Shown here: piece by piece, positions 1 to 12,013 of the stretch | How positions within the stretch are numbered: the first letter of the stretch is position 1 | How the letters are laid out: every line of letters begins with the position of its first letter | From: Lindgomyces ingoldianus | Taxonomy: Eukaryota > Ascomycota > Dothideomycetes > Pleosporales > Lindgomycetaceae | DNA: 64,000 bases | Reading direction: 5' to 3' | Assembly (NCBI RefSeq): GCF_010093535.1 | Contig: NW_022985170.1 | Coordinates: 1,007,742 to 1,071,741, forward strand | Made by a program: the position numbers and the translations under genes | Notes under the pieces: generated by a model | Seen by the model: the letters and a program-made list of their open reading frames with translations, nothing else | Told to the model about the DNA's origin: nothing | Databases searched by the model: none

Positions 1-748
1 CGAGGCTAAAAGCCACAGATACCGCATCTTTGGGCCTCCCGCAGCCTTCCTTTCGCATTCGTAAACGTACGTCAGGTTCTATCAATGTCTCCTACCATCT
101 GCCTCCTGCGCGGCGCCAACCGCACTGTCACCCCGTCTTTCCGCCACCCTTCCATGAGGCGTTGTGTGACTGAACAAAGACCCACGGGCTCGCCAGGGGC
201 CTTTCTGGTAGCGACGGTTTTTCATCTATCTCGCAGCGGAGTGTGTTCAAGGTCTAACAAAACCATTTCGTAGTGGCACGAAACCGTGAGATGATGCGGT
301 GAGAGAACAATCGAGAGGCAACAAGTTGATCATCACTTGATGTTTCTTTCACAACTCACTTTGCTCCTTACGAAACATTTTTGCTAGGCCTTTCCTTGTT
401 CTTATTGCTTCCTCTTCTGTGCAAATCCTCCGTGACTAGCGCAGGGGTCTTCCGCAGGAAGGTATCCTCATATTTGTCTCGACTAGGAAGGAAGTGAACT
501 AGTCCTCCAACCCAAGAGGTGGCTTTTGTTTCGCGTGCCTTCACAAGTGGAGAGCGAAGCTTTCTTGGCCTCATGCCTCCTCTGTAAGCGATGGTTTGCC
601 ACTGCACGCTCGTTCCGTCCGCATGGTCCAGCTGCTCAAAAGCGATGTCGTCGACAAACTTTCTTGGTCGTATTCTAAACTTTCACCTTGCATGATGGAT
701 CTGTGAATTTTTGGCCATGTTCGCAGAGCCAAGGAGAGCGTTCGTCTC
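1..748. other. Intergenic sequence, no gene recognised
   Basis: Base composition is normal and the sequence is not RIP-degraded. Only short open frames occur (62 codons on plus, 79 on minus), and neither shows a domain, a splice pattern or a coding bias that I can defend. It includes the upstream region of the membrane-protein gene that starts at 877. Confidence 0.5.
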
Positions 749-761
749 TATACATATATAC
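749..761 (+). promoter_or_regulatory. TATA-like promoter element
   Basis: The run TATACATATATA lies about 120 bp upstream of the ATG at 877, a plausible distance for a fungal core promoter. Assignment rests only on sequence and position. Confidence 0.35.
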
Positions 762-876
762 CCTCAGTTAAGCAGTGATCCGCTCAATCTTCGGAGAAGT
801 ACAATTTCGTCTTATTGACTTCTCTCAAGAGGAAGATATCGTATTTGTCTGAGATTCGGCCCACCTCAAGACCAAC

Positions 877-2119
877 ATGGCTACCCAAGGAGGTGGATCG
901 CCGAACCTTCCACTAGATGATCGTTCGAAGGACCTCAAGATCACCATCCCAGTCCTCACTATATTCTGCACGACATTTGTGGTCATCCGAATGATCGTCA
1001 GCTGGAGGAACAGAAAGGGCTTCCTCCTGAGTGACTATCTCCTTGTTCTTGGAGCGGTAAGACAATATCGCATCTGCATCGAGACTCTATACTTACGGGT
1101 AGTAGGGCCTGAACATTCCTGCTGTAATCTTCTCCTACCTGACAGCTTCCGAGGGCCAAGGGAGGCATGTTTGGGATCCTTTCCTGAACCAAACCCGTCT
1201 CCGTGACTATCTTCATCACCTGTGGTGGGCCCAGCTTCTTAACATCTACGCTATGGCGGCGGTGAAAGGCAGCATTTGTGCCTACTTGATGCTTCTCGAC
1301 TTCTCAAAGATGTTTCGTATCATGATCTGGGTCTCAGTCGTCATTCACATCAGCACCAACTTCATATTCCCTTCGGTCATTCTCTTCGGCGAATGCAATC
1401 CCATCTCAAAGCACTGGAACCCCCAGGAACCTGGGCGCTGCTGGGGAGACAAACCGAGAGTGGTATCTGGCTACGTTGGCGCCGGATCAAACATTTTGAC
1501 AGATCTTTTTTACACCTCAGCGCCTTTGGTTTATCTCTCGTCCGTGCAGCTTTCCAGGCGCACGAAAATGGGTGTCAGAGCGGTATTTCTACTTGGTCTT
1601 ATGTAAGAACCCTCCTTAGGGCCTTATTTTTACAGAATACTAATGGAGACCAGCACAACGACGATATCCGCACTAAAGTTCTACGAAATGCGCGCTCTTC
1701 ACGATTCTAAGGATCCTACCTACACTTCTGTCAATCTCTCCATCTACTCTATGACGGAAGTCGCAGCCGGCATCTTCACCGCCTGTCTTCCACCGCTCCG
1801 CAAGACGTTCGAGAACTTTCTCAGGCGCGTCCTACCTGAGAGTATCATGGGAAGCAGCACCACTAAGAAGAAGGGCAGCCAGTATGAAATGCCTGCCTAC
1901 GGTAGTAATCTTAGTCGCTCCGAGAACTCAAAGCCGAAGCACGATCTTGACAGGGACAGCGATAGCGAGCGAGCGATATTGCCGGATGGTAGCGAGAGGA
2001 CGATATTGCCAGAGAAGAGCGGAGCGCACGGAGGGGAGACAATTGTTAGAACCACACATATTAGCGTTTATGGCGAGCAGGGGAAGTATCATCAGATGGA
2101 CAGTGGGAACTTTGTCTGA
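877..2119 (+). CDS. PTH11-like rhodopsin-domain integral membrane protein (three exons)
   Basis: Predicted exons are 877-1056, 1106-1602 and 1654-2119, giving 380 aa. Intron 1 is 49 nt (GTAAGA...TAG). Intron 2 is 51 nt, with TACTAAT branch site about 7 nt before its CAG. Exon joins keep the frame. The family is the fungal 'rhodopsin domain' group of seven-helix plasma-membrane proteins, related to the PTH11 receptors but without a CFEM domain. Visible family marks are the first helix near residues 22-42, LSDYLLVLG near 51-59, a GxGRH-WD loop, the paired cysteines of the CNPISKHW...GRCW loop, the SNILTDL helix and the ELxxGI-like AAGIFTACLPPLR helix near the end. A hydrophilic, charged C-terminal tail of about 100 residues follows, with a partial internal repeat (RAILPDGSE / RTILPEKSG). 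The ATG sits in a good context (accaacATGg). Receptor role and ligand are unknown; family placement is strong. Confidence 0.88.
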
Positions 2120-3588
2120 GCGGAAACCCTTCGATATTCGCATTGTGCTATTAAGGTATCTAAAGGATAAGTTGATGGAAGTTGTACGTTAATGAGGTCA
2201 CTCTCTCCGAAAATTTCTTTGGATGCTTGCTTGTTCCCAGCGCCCTGGTTGGAGGTAGAGGCACTTTGACTACTGTAAGGATATTCCATGCTTTCCTCCC
2301 AAACAACCAAACATTTACCCCAAAATCCTTTCCCCAATATATTTGAAGCAATCAACCTGAATTGCGTACAATGAAGTCGAATTCGCATTCCTGCAAGTAA
2401 TCTGCGGACAACTGGAGCTAACCCGGAATACTGACTTGAAGAGCGGGACGCGGTTCAAAACGCAAGCGCAATTGTTTTGAAATTAAAAATACATCTGACA
2501 GGGTGCTCGCTCCCCAACACCCAACGTTCGTATCATGCCATCGATCTCGTGTTCAGTGTAACTCGGTTACACGTATCTGATCCGACACAAAGGTTTAATC
2601 GCATCCTTCCTTCGCAAATCTCTAGATGTTCCTCCAATCAGATATGCCAGACCAATCTTTCGCCCTGAACCATCCTTTTTCAAGATCACTCATCACCTCA
2701 CTCTCAAATTCTCCGCTCAAAACCTCCGCATCGCACGATTTTCGCTTTCGAAAACCCAGCTTCCTAATATGTGGCCTCCGAACTCGGGATCTAACACGTT
2801 CTTGGAAATCGACGCGACTGACTGACCACGGACCCGGCATCCCGAGTCATGACTGCCTAGGTCAGGGGCGGCCCGTCAACCGGGATGCTGATCCTGCAAT
2901 CCTGGGCAAACTTAATTCCTTCTCGAACCGAGCCGAGAACGGTTTTTGGCAACCTGGCCCGCTGAATGCCATTTTGGTGGCTCCTGGGAGGGGCGGGGAG
3001 GCATTTTTGTGGCTTTTTACCGGAGATTGGTGACTCCTCATGTTCGTTTGAGTCGTGGGGGAAAGGGCATGTTGGGGTGCAGAGGGTTTTTGGGGAAAGG
3101 CGCGATTCCGGGGTGGGTCTTGGGTTTATGCTTAAGGCTTAATACGGTGGGTTCTCAGACCACTGCAGTCTTTAAGTGGGAGCGGTGGTACCCTGCTGAT
3201 TCGGGGGGGAATTTTTGTTCCCACGTGTTGAACCTGGCATGCATGGTCAGCTAAAAAGGGGCTAAAATGGATTGTGCACCCGTTGGACCATTGAGCAGCT
3301 AAGAAAATAAGGACGATTCATTTGGAGCTGTCAAATGATGTACATTTGAGATGCCTAACACTGTTAAGACAATGATAGAAGAGCGAAAAGAGTGATGTGA
3401 TTAAAGGGTTAAGCTCAAGCTCTGCAAACTTCTGCACAGCTTGAGTTGCGTGTGTCGGCCTCTGAAAGTAGTCCAACTCAAGGTTCACTTCGGATTTGCG
3501 GCGCATAGCTACATCTTTCAACCATGAGTAAAATCAATGAAGACTGGCCGAAACTTACCTGAGTTGACGTATGTATGAAGGAGGGCGG
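2120..3588. other. Intergenic sequence, no gene recognised
   Basis: Normal-composition DNA between the membrane-protein gene and the hAT insertion. Open frames at 2626-3033 (135 codons) and 2946-3254 overlap in different frames and have no recognisable domain. A G-rich tract occupies about 2985-3210. The 3' UTR and terminator of the preceding gene must lie here, but no specific signal stands out. Confidence 0.45.
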
Positions 3589-3810
3589 TTCATAGACAGC
3601 GTTCCCAACCGTACGTACTACGACCAGTGCTGGCGGGAATCGGTCCGAATCGATTATCCGGAATCACGTGGCGCTATCCTGGATCTGGATCGGATCCATG
3701 AATTAATCTAGCGCTAAGGCTAAATAGGCAACTATTCTAAACAATTAGTCTTTTACTTAATTTTTTATGCTATTATACTCTTAATAGGTTGTACAATAAA
3801 CATTTAATAA

Positions 3811-5862
3811 CATACTATAACAGTTTATAAATAAATGCATAAGCGGAGCTTGTTTTAAGTCACTTATTAAACTCTTTCTAGAGAAGAAGACTGCATTAGA
3901 AGAAGCCTATAGAAGAAGACTATAAGTAGAGTAAATAATAAAAAGTAGTCTACAAACTAAAACTTATAAACTATATTTCTATAAATTCTATGTAAAGACC
4001 TATATACCTATAAATACTATGCAAAAAAACACTTTTTAGTAGGTCTATCTACACAAGTACTTATTAGCAAAGTTAAAGTACTAGCTAAAATCCTAAGTAA
4101 TGTAAATAACAAGCTGCACATCTTAAGCCTAGATAGTAATGCGCTTGCTATAGATAGCAGCTAGCTAAGTGCCTATAAATTAATAAGTCTAATACCTTAT
4201 CTAATACTAATACATTAGCACTTACATTCTATTAAAGTTATAATAAAGGACTTAGCAGTTATTTATAATGCACAAAGTGCCTACTTACTTTAGTAAAGAG
4301 GTTTATTATATTAACATGTACACATGCTAGTAGTTGCTCTTTAGTAGTAGTTAACTTAAAAAGGTTTAGTAAAAGGCTAAAATTAAAGTTATTTATGTCT
4401 TTTTAAAGTAAAATAAATTCCTTTTTATGTCTATATTTAAGTAAATTAGTAGCGCACTTTTTATAAGTACTTTATTAATTTAATCTTATGTTAAACTACT
4501 TTTAATTACAGGTAGTGTTGAATAGGCTCTAACAGCTAGCTGCTTATGGTATAAGCACTTAAGTAGCAAGAGTAAGAGTGGTGTACGGTGTGCACAGCGT
4601 ACGAGGTAGGTAAGGTGAGGGCAACATGTTTCTGGTTCTATTGCTCTTGTCTTTCCTCTGTACGGAGGAAAAGGGGGATATCTAGATGTTCGCGCACGGA
4701 GGTTCGCGCACAAGCATTATGTGACATAGATACGTGATCCTGCTTGTGCGCAATCGTTCGTATCCAGGCCGCGACGCTGCTGCTGCGTACGGACAGGTAG
4801 TGCATATATCTAACTTAATATTAAGTAAACCCTTATAGAAGTTATTAATATAGCCTTTATTAACTTCTAGTATAGCCTAGTCTTTAAGGAATTTAACATT
4901 ATTAAAATTTATAAGTACAGGCGCAGATAGAAAATTATACGCACAGCACTTAGCATTTAGAAAGATATCTACATTAATGTCCTTATCTAAACTATTGCTA
5001 AGGTTGTTTTTATTTGTACCTACTCTCTATAACTAAGAGAGTGTAGACTAAAACCTTTTCTGTGTTAATAGTAGCTTTTAGGTACATTATATACTTAAAC
5101 TAATTAAAGTAAATAGCACAAGTAGTATATTAAAAAGGTTGCCTAATAAGCTAAGAATTTTATATTAAGGAAATTATTAAGGCGTCTGTTATATAAAAAT
5201 GTTGTAAAGAAGGAAGCTTAATAAGCTAAAGTTTATAAAAAGTAATATATATGCTAGTTTTTTATTTATAGTATAAACATTAACTTTACTCTTTAATTAG
5301 CAACACTTTTAATATAAAGTTTTCTACTTGCTATTTCCTTTAAACATGTTATTTGCCTAGTCTAATAGTGTAGAATAATAACAACATAGGAGTACTAGAG
5401 AAGACAACAGCAGGATATAGGGTTGTAGTCTGTTATTTATGACATATGTAATATTAGTAAGAGCGCGCCTCTTAGCTAGCAGTAAAGGTATAGGGCTGCC
5501 CTAGGTAGGGCGCTTCCTTGCCTAGATTTGTGTATTGCAGAGCGCACATTAAACCTTTTATTAAAGGAACGTCCTGTCTCTCTATAGATTTATAAGGTAA
5601 TAATAATTATTATAAAGTAAAGAAGGTTTATTAGCGTTAAATAGCAAAGGTACTATGTTGTAGGTTATAGCAGAAGGTATTAGACAGGTATTAGACAACA
5701 CGCGCAGCAAGGTTTTAGTTTTCGCGCAGGAAATAATTATCTAAGAATCTGCTATTTTTATGCTTATGTAAGCCTAGAAAGGCTAAAAGCAGTAATTCTT
5801 AGCTGCTAAGCCCTAACTAAAGAAAACTAAAGTCTACAGAAAGGAGCAGAGCAAGCTCCGCT
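3811..5862 (+). mobile_element. Unclassified element X, copy 1 (nested in hAT 2)
   Basis: The boundaries come from comparison with a second, inverted copy at 29891-31656. Both copies begin CATACTATAAC and end AAGCTCCGCT. After removing the solo LTR plus one target repeat, this copy is 1767 bp against 1766 bp for copy 2. The flanks are AATAA on the left (3806-3810) and AAAAA on the right (5863-5867), a 4/5 match to the AATAA duplication seen at copy 2. There is no terminal inverted repeat at the extreme ends, but AGCGGAGCTTG occurs 31 nt in from the left and its complement forms the right terminus. I recognise no coding domain. Plus is assigned arbitrarily. Confidence 0.7.
4516..4795. repeat. 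Solo LTR of LTR-retrotransposon family C
   Basis: A 280-bp TG...CA sequence flanked by the perfect 5-bp duplication GGTAG (4511-4515, 4796-4800). It is nearly identical to the two LTRs of the complete C element at 33491-38360. The uninterrupted empty site is visible in element X copy 2 near 30950-30965. It is much less RIP-mutated than the DNA around it (CpG-rich stretches such as GGCCGCGACGC remain). The 75-codon open frame on its minus strand is incidental. Confidence 0.92.
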
Positions 5863-8800
5863 AAAAAATTTAGCTTAGAACAATAGAATTCTATTTACAA
5901 TAGAAGTAGTTAATAGCTTAAAATCTAAATAATAGAGAAAAAAATGTATATTAAGCCTTACTTTATATAATAAGCATTATAGAAAGTATTTTCTTTTTAT
6001 CTTATTATACAAAAACATAGACATTGTAATTTAAAATGCTAAGAAGAATAATAAAAATAGCTAGAAGCAGCATAGCGCTAATAGCTACAAAAAATGCATC
6101 TAGGTTTTTCCTACTGCCTTTAACCTAAACGTACAAGCAGCTCTAGGAGTTGTAGCGCATACTGTAAGTTACTCCCTCTATTGTATAATAAGCTAACAAT
6201 TTTAGATCTAGCAGAAACAGGTTCTCTCTGCACCCTATAACAATGTTAAATACTATAGTAGCACCTTTTATGCCTTCTAATTAAATACCTACTGCCTGTT
6301 ATATATTAATGCAGTGTTAATTTAGACTTATAGTACTATTAACATAAAACCTTACTGTATGCCTTTTATTTTACATGTTATATAATAACTAACTTACATA
6401 GTAGAGTGTGCTAGCTATTCTTACTATAGTTTATTTTTAGAGTGTGTTTTACTCTTATCTAAGTAAGTAGCTGCTTGCGCTAATTGCAAATTTAAAGATT
6501 AGGCTGCCTGTTGCAGTTACTATAATAGCTCTTAACCTAATTAGTATTGTCTAACACCTAATAATAGTATAGGTCTCCTAGTAACTTTGTCTTCTAGTGT
6601 AAATAACATTGTTATAGATTACCTGTATAAGATTAAGGAGCTAAAGAGTAATAATAAAAATAGGCGCTAGAATGTTATATAATAAATTACTTAGAATTAA
6701 TAGTCTTTTTATAAGTAAAAAATAAAATAAGAAATAAAGATCTTTACTCTTTTAAATAGTTTACTTATTTTTAACTTAACTAGTAATTTAAAGATTTAAT
6801 TACTTTAATAATATTAAAATTTAATAATGCTTAAGTTTAAGAGATTATATAATGTGCTTTAAAGAAGATATGTTCTAGTTTATTACTTATAAGTAGTATA
6901 AAGTAGATCTTAAGTGTAAGATAAGTAAGAAAAGGCTACTAAGATTGTTATACATTATTCTGCTACTATTTTAACACATCTTTAACCCCCTTTGTTGCTA
7001 GCTTTTCTGTATACTCTGCCTACTTATCTAGATTCTCTACTAAAGCCTAATTACTAAGAATTTACTTAGTTATAGCTTTAATTAAATAATTCTAGACTTT
7101 ATAAATAATCTATGCTGTTATATAATAAGTAGCCTATTGTCTTCTTTACTCTTACGCTTTACCTTAGAAAGGTGTTAATAATAAATTTTAATATTTAAAT
7201 TAAAAATTAAGCTAGAATTATTTTAGCTAAGCTTTTTATGCTTTTTAGTCTTTAGTAGAAAACCTTAAGGTAAGCATTACCTTATTAGCCTAGTTTATAT
7301 AATAATAAGAATGTAAAACTATTATAATTTAGTAGAGAGAATGCTTCTAAAGTAAGTCCTACTATTTTTGCTATGCTGTAAGTGCCTAGGTAGCTTGTAT
7401 AACATAATTTTTATTAAATTATGTATCTCTTTTTTTATGTTTTGCTAGGAAAGCTATTGTGTAAGTCTGTAAGATCTATAGAGAAGGAAGAGCCTGTCTA
7501 AGGCATTTTGCATCTTCTTTATTTTAGAGGATTATATCCTTAAAAATCTATAAAAATATTTTTATTATATAAAGCATTTTTAATTTTTTATCTTTAAAGT
7601 ATTATGTTTAAGATTAGGTTAGTTTTTAATATAAAAATTTACATGCATTTTAAGCTTAATTACTGTATTAATTATATAATACTAGCTGTTCTATCTTATA
7701 TAATTATCTAAGGGTATTATCTGTCTAGCTTACAAGATAAACTTATTTGTACAAAGCCCTAAACTACAAATATAGACTATAATGTTATAAAGTTTACTAA
7801 GAGGACTAATAGCTCTAATTATATCTTATTATACAGAATTAAGAGGCAATCTATTTACCTTTTTAAGGTCTGTAGCTTTAAGATTTTTAAAATAACTTTT
7901 ATATAAACTTAAAAATAGAAATGCTTACATAATAAAATTAATAATATAACTAAGATAGTAAACTCTTTTATTTTTAGGATCCTAATGTAGATTAAGTTTA
8001 TTAGAATACTACTTGCTAATTATATAACAAAGAGTGTTATTAGTGCTAGCATTATCTTTAATAACTGCTTCTAGATTTCTAGTAATCTTGTACTTCTTAA
8101 GTACTGTACAAAGTACAGAGAACTGTTCTTTACTAGAATAGCCTAAGACTAGTTGTAAAGTAAGAAGGTGTTTAGTAACAGTATTATCTAAGCTTTATAT
8201 AAAGTGTTTAGTAATTATAATAAATAGAATTTAGTTTAGAGAGGTCTAGAGATTAAGCGTAACATTAATCTTTAAAGTTGCTGTCTAAATTTTGCGCTAA
8301 AAAATAAGCTTCTCTTTATACTAATAGCTTTAGATTACTGTATAAATAGTAAAGTGTAAAACTAAAATAGCCTCTCTAGCAACAAGATTTAATGCTTATA
8401 TAAAAGCCTAAAAAGATAATAATTTAATAACTAAGAGAGTAAGACACTGTTAAATAATTAGTTATATAAAAGCCTTTTAAATAATATCTTTATCTAGATA
8501 GGCTCTAAACGCGGCATTCTGTATATCTCTTTTTATATAAGGTTCTGCGCAGTTCTATAGCTCTTAGAGTTTAATAGCACCTGCTTGTTATACAAGAAAA
8601 AGAGTACCTTTTACTAAAACTTAGTAGTTAGATTTTAAGTGCTTTTAAAAGTTTATAATAACTTTTAAAGTGTAGTTGTAATTATAGAAATTGCAGTATT
8701 AAAGAAGCTAGCTGTTTTGTTTAGTAAGTTTATTAGACATTAGTAGTTATACAAAGTTTCTAATGTTACTGCCTTTATTTTTAAGCACTAGAGTTAAGCT

Positions 8801-11800
8801 TAATTTATAGGATTTTATTATATAAGACTTTTAAAGTTGTTTTATTAATAGGGAAGCAAATTTTTAGCTAAGACTATGAATTAATTTAAGGATCTAATCT
8901 AGATTCAGGATAGCGTGGATTCGGATCGATCCACGAATCGGATCGATCTATCGCCAGCACTGACTACGACTCGTAGATACGTGAACGTAGCAGTCACGTG
9001 AGCCGTTGAAACGTAGGAGGAGTGTGAGCCGTAACGTACGTAGGAGCCAGCTCCTATTACAGACCGTAATACGTCTCAGAGAGACAATATTTCCTAGTAA
9101 TATAAGGTCTTATTAGACAGCTATAGGGACGCGTTAGAAGGGTGTTTAAAGTTGTGTTTTTAGAGTAATAATTAGGTAAAAACTCTGCAGTTTATATAAT
9201 AATTAAGAAGCTAGCAAAGAAAAGGATTAAGGCGTAAGATCTTATAATTTTAGTTAAAAATTATAATTACTTATAAACTTACTTATTATAAGCTAGATGT
9301 CCTAGTTCCTTTAGTATAGTAGGCATACAGCCTTATTCTAAAGATTCTTTTAAGCTAGCTCTTTCTACTAAACTAAGGTTACTTATTACGCTAGTTTTTA
9401 TTAACTTGCTTAATTAAAGTTTTTATTATTAAAGTTCTTAGTTTTTTTCTGTAATAGCACGCTATCTAATAGTCTTTTAGCTTTTATAAAAAAGTACCTA
9501 GACAACTCTACTTTTAATAATAAAGTATTATTTACTATTAAGTAGAATAACATTTAGATAGGAAACAGAAAGTTAAAGCTAAAAAAGCTTAAATACTAGG
9601 TAAAGTATAAGAGCTAATTATGTAGTAATTATTAGTTATCTTAGATATAGCTTTATAAAGCTAATTTAGTGTATAATAATAAGAAAGACACCTTTAGAAT
9701 AAAGTTATAGCTCTATAGAAGGTGCTACACTAAGGGTAATTATAAAAGAGTAAAAAAAGTTAACAGTTACACTTATATTATCTACTACCTTAAAAAAGAG
9801 CACTAGATAGACATTAGTAAAGAAAGTAAAAGCACTTTTTTACCTAATAAGCTAAGAATTCTCTTAAGTTTATTTAAAGTAGCTTATAAAGTTACAGGCT
9901 TATTATATATTATCTTTTATAGTGTTTAGTAGGAGGAAGCTTTATAAGTAGTAGTTATTAACTAGGTAATACTTTATAATATTTTCTTTTATATAGTATT
10001 ATTAGTAGAACTTTAAGGCATTATTACTTAAAATAAAGCTAATCTTCTTACTGCCCTTCTAGCGTCTAACACTACATATTTGTCCTATGTGTAGCAGGGA
10101 TATACATAGCAGAAGCAGGAGATTTAAATAATGCTAAAAATAGCCTAAAGCAAAATTATGTTAAGTGTTAATATATAAACTTCTCTAAACTACCTCTTCT
10201 TCTTAGGTATAGTGTTACACTTTATTAGTAAGTGTACCTTAGCTTATTAGTTTAGCATCTTAGTATCCCCTATTAAACTAAACACTAACTAATAATACTG
10301 CGTAGATGTTAACTACTAACACTATAATATTCTAATTAGCTTTTATAACCTGTATAGTAACTATACTAAAGCAAATTAAGCGCTAGAGATTATTAAAGTT
10401 ATTAATAACTTTAAAATTATATTAAAATTTTATTATTTAGTAGCTAATAATGTGTTAAATAATAATAATAAGACTATTTTTACTCTTACTTAACATCTTA
10501 ATATGCCCCTTACCTCTAAGCACTATATACGCTGCGCTGGCTATATAATCTAGCTAGTAGTAAAAGCAGTTATCTATAGTAAAGAAATAAGTGCTTTTAA
10601 AGTAAAGCTTATCTAAGTAGCTTCTTAGAAATAATTTAACCTCTATTACTGCTATAAAGTTATTAAAAAACTTTATAATTTTATAAATATAGTGCTAGCA
10701 TTATATAAATAATAAAAGGCTTTTATAACTTTTTAGGCTGCTTTTAATAATAATAACTCTTTTTAGAGCTTTAGGACGCTTAATCTTATATAAAATAGCA
10801 GTGTACACTAGCATAGTGTTTATCTTATGCTCCTCTGCTGTTTTAAGCTTAAGGACACTATTACTAAGTTTATATGTAAGTAAAAAAGCACTAATAATAA
10901 CTTTATAAACTTTACTATCTCTAGTAACTCTACTTTTACTAAAGTTATTACTAAAAATAAATAAAAAAAAGTTAATTACTTTTATAAGTTTTTTAAAGTT
11001 TTTTACTTTATAATAAAATGCTTTAAAGGCAATAGCTTCTACAGCTCTCTCTAGATGTCTATTATTAACTTATAACACTTTTATACTAAGCTTCTATATA
11101 TAGGCAATAAACTTAAAGGTAAGAGTAATAATTACTACTTTAAATCTAGTGTAGCATTTAGCATAGAGAAGTTACTTATATACTAAAAAAAGTTTATTAT
11201 TAAGCTACTTATATTTTATTACTATGTAGTAATAATTTTAAACTCTTAACTTTATCTTATTTAGTTTAAGAACTACTAAAAAAAGCACTTTATATAGCAT
11301 AAAAAAGCTAAGGCTTTAATAAAAGCTATTTTTTAAAAGTACATTAATGCAGAAGCTAAGGCTAAAGCTAATAATAACAACATTACTTAAAAGCTTACGT
11401 AACACAAGTTACTTAGTAGCAACTATTATAATAAAAGCTTTAAAAGGACTTTTTTTATTAACATAAGCCTTCTTACTAGCAGCTACTTATATAAAAAGTA
11501 GCAGAAAACAATAAAGTTGCAGCAGTACTACAACAGCTACTATAAAGACATTACTATAGCTAATAACAACAGCTTTTTATTTACTAACCTTTTTACTTAG
11601 TAAAAATAAGTTAGATAACTTTCTTACTTTATACTATATAAAATTACTTTTAACTTCTTATCTATCTTTTTTATAAGCTATAATTATAAGAGGTTCTTTT
11701 TTAAGAGTAGAAAGACTAGTACTTATAATAAAAATAAGCTTTTTAGCTTAATAATTAAGGCTTTCTAACTATAAAAAAACTAGCTCTAGTAGAGTTATAT

Positions 11801-12013
11801 TTACAGTAAAATAGGGGACTTAGTAGACTATATACGCTGTAACATCTTGTAAGCTGTTAAAACATAGGAGGATTGTAAGCTATAACAGTTACGCCTTATA
11901 AGTGGATTTAAATTCTTTCTTTACGTTAAAACGTACTAACAAACTAAGAAGTTACAGCCTAAAAAACAGCGAGTTGAAACGTATTACGTACAGTTGGGAA
12001 CGCTGTTCATAGA

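Larger units (their letters stand above)
3625..8962. mobile_element. hAT-superfamily DNA transposon 2, nested in hAT 1
   Basis: The termini are CAGTGCTGGCG and its exact complement, with imperfect inverted similarity continuing for about 60 bp. The flanks carry a perfect 8-bp target duplication ACTACGAC (3617-3624 and 8963-8970) lying 21 bp inside the left end of hAT 1. The span is 5338 bp. Subtracting element X and its 5-bp duplication leaves about 3.28 kb. The subterminal GGATCGATCC-rich palindromic sequence at both ends may be transposase-binding sites (inference). Interior coding sequence is RIP-destroyed. Confidence 0.88.
3597..12005. mobile_element. hAT-superfamily DNA transposon 1 (outer element, RIP-degraded)
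   Basis: The ends are inverted repeats: CAGCGTTCCCAAC at the left and its complement at the right, matching at 24 of 26 positions when extended. They are bounded by a perfect 8-bp target duplication TTCATAGA (3589-3596 and 12006-12013). An 8-bp duplication plus CAG...CTG termini is the hAT signature. The span is 8409 bp. Removing the nested hAT 2 and its duplicated target leaves about 3.06 kb, a normal autonomous hAT length. A subterminal motif (AACGTAGGAGGA-type) near 9010-9030 recurs in mutated form near 11860-11880. The interior has no intact frame; C-to-T/G-to-A decay has destroyed the transposase, so coding strand is not assigned. Confidence 0.88.

Noticed and set aside
2626..3254. Overlapping 135- and 102-codon frames as a gene
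   Set aside because: No domain, low-complexity Gly/Arg-rich reading of a G-rich tract, and no supporting splice structure.
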